Positions 63,839 to 64,000 of a stretch of 64,000 nt of DNA are shown in pieces. The first letter of the stretch is position 1, and every line of letters starts with the position of its first letter. The notes beneath the pieces are model-generated. The model saw only the letters and a list, made by a program, of their open reading frames with translations, ran no database searches and was not told the DNA's origin. Source of the stretch: JBMNIZ01 sp050951405 (GTDB lineage Bacteria; Bacillota; DULZ01); contig JBMNIZ010000016.1 in assembly GCA_050951405.1 (NCBI GenBank), forward strand, positions 142,985 through 206,984. Reading direction: 5' to 3'. Position numbers and translations under genes: made by a program.

Positions 63839-64000
63839 CAGCACAAAAAAAACTTATTGCAGTTATTCTGACGCTGGCCATGCTTGTAAGCTTCATGCCG
63901 CTGTTAACGCTAACGGCCAGGGCGGAGCATGATGAAATCCAGGCTGATGCATCCGATACCGTCGGCCTTGAACCGGAAACAGAACAGGTCTTAAACGAGC
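63839..64000 (+). CDS. Secreted protein, 5' end only
   Basis: Starts at an ATG behind AAGGGGAG and runs off the window. The first 54 codons give a signal peptide (MLGTAQKKLIAVILTLAMLV to LTARA) and an acidic mature start (EHDEIQADASDTVGLEPETEQ). Nothing more can be said about its domains. Confidence 0.7.

Overview
The window comes from a spore-forming, low-to-mid GC Firmicute of the class Clostridia. The gene order (trmH-family gene next to a T-box-pheS-pheT-zapA unit; aag-NIF3-U32-mutS2; infC-rpmI-rplT; polA-mutM-coaE-slt; dinB-ECF sigma-anti-sigma) resembles Peptococcaceae/Moorella-type anaerobes. Spore genes (cotJA-cotJB-cotJC, ytxC, a DUF1657 gene) support this. The genus cannot be told from the sequence alone. 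Most genes lie on the minus strand, so the list below reads largely right to left.

Layout. 1-9.7 kb: DNA repair, RNA modification and cell division genes, then pheST under a Phe T-box. 9.9-15.4 kb: two nearly identical IS1202-like elements bracket the trmH and infC-rpmI-rplT genes; infC has an AUU start and an L20-type leader. 15.4-25.8 kb: DUF445, ytxC, a Mop-like molybdate-binding protein, tRNA-Val, lipA-lpdA, a tandem P-loop ATPase, an aminotransferase, a six-tRNA cluster and speE-speB. 25.9-33.4 kb: an accessory stretch with trpP (TRAP-like leader), IS30, an IS6-like element with a zinc ribbon, a triple-HTH regulator and an IS1634 element flanked by a 98-bp direct repeat. 33.4-44.5 kb: ychF, an orphan exported Fe-S protein plus cytochrome b pair, acnA, a c-di-AMP riboswitch in front of a secreted CAP-domain protein, an MFS transporter, a CapA-like lipoprotein and the cotJ operon. 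44.6-55.2 kb: a polar amino-acid ABC transporter, initiator tRNA, DUF362, MctB-like, an oligopeptide-type binding protein, nicotinate phosphoribosyltransferase, slt, coaE and mutM. 55.2-64 kb: polA, anti-sigma, ECF sigma, dinB, ArsR, an SGNH hydrolase, tRNA-Leu and the start of a secreted protein.

Regulation is the richest part of the window. Visible controls are a Phe T-box, an L20 leader with an apparent antiterminator, GAG triplets at exact 5-nt spacing over the trpP start (a TRAP signature), and a ydaO-type c-di-AMP riboswitch.

Seven genes carry frameshifts (mutS2, acnA, glnQ-like, glnH-like, anti-sigma, polA, SGNH hydrolase). In mutS2 and polA the coding potential simply continues in another frame with conserved motifs intact. 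This looks more like indel errors in the underlying sequence than gene decay, but the two cannot be separated here. I see no clear CRISPR array, prophage or wholly new multi-gene system. The strongest leads are the TRAP-like trpP leader, the c-di-AMP switch on a CAP protein, the orphan Fe-S/cytochrome b pair and the IS-associated rearrangements.
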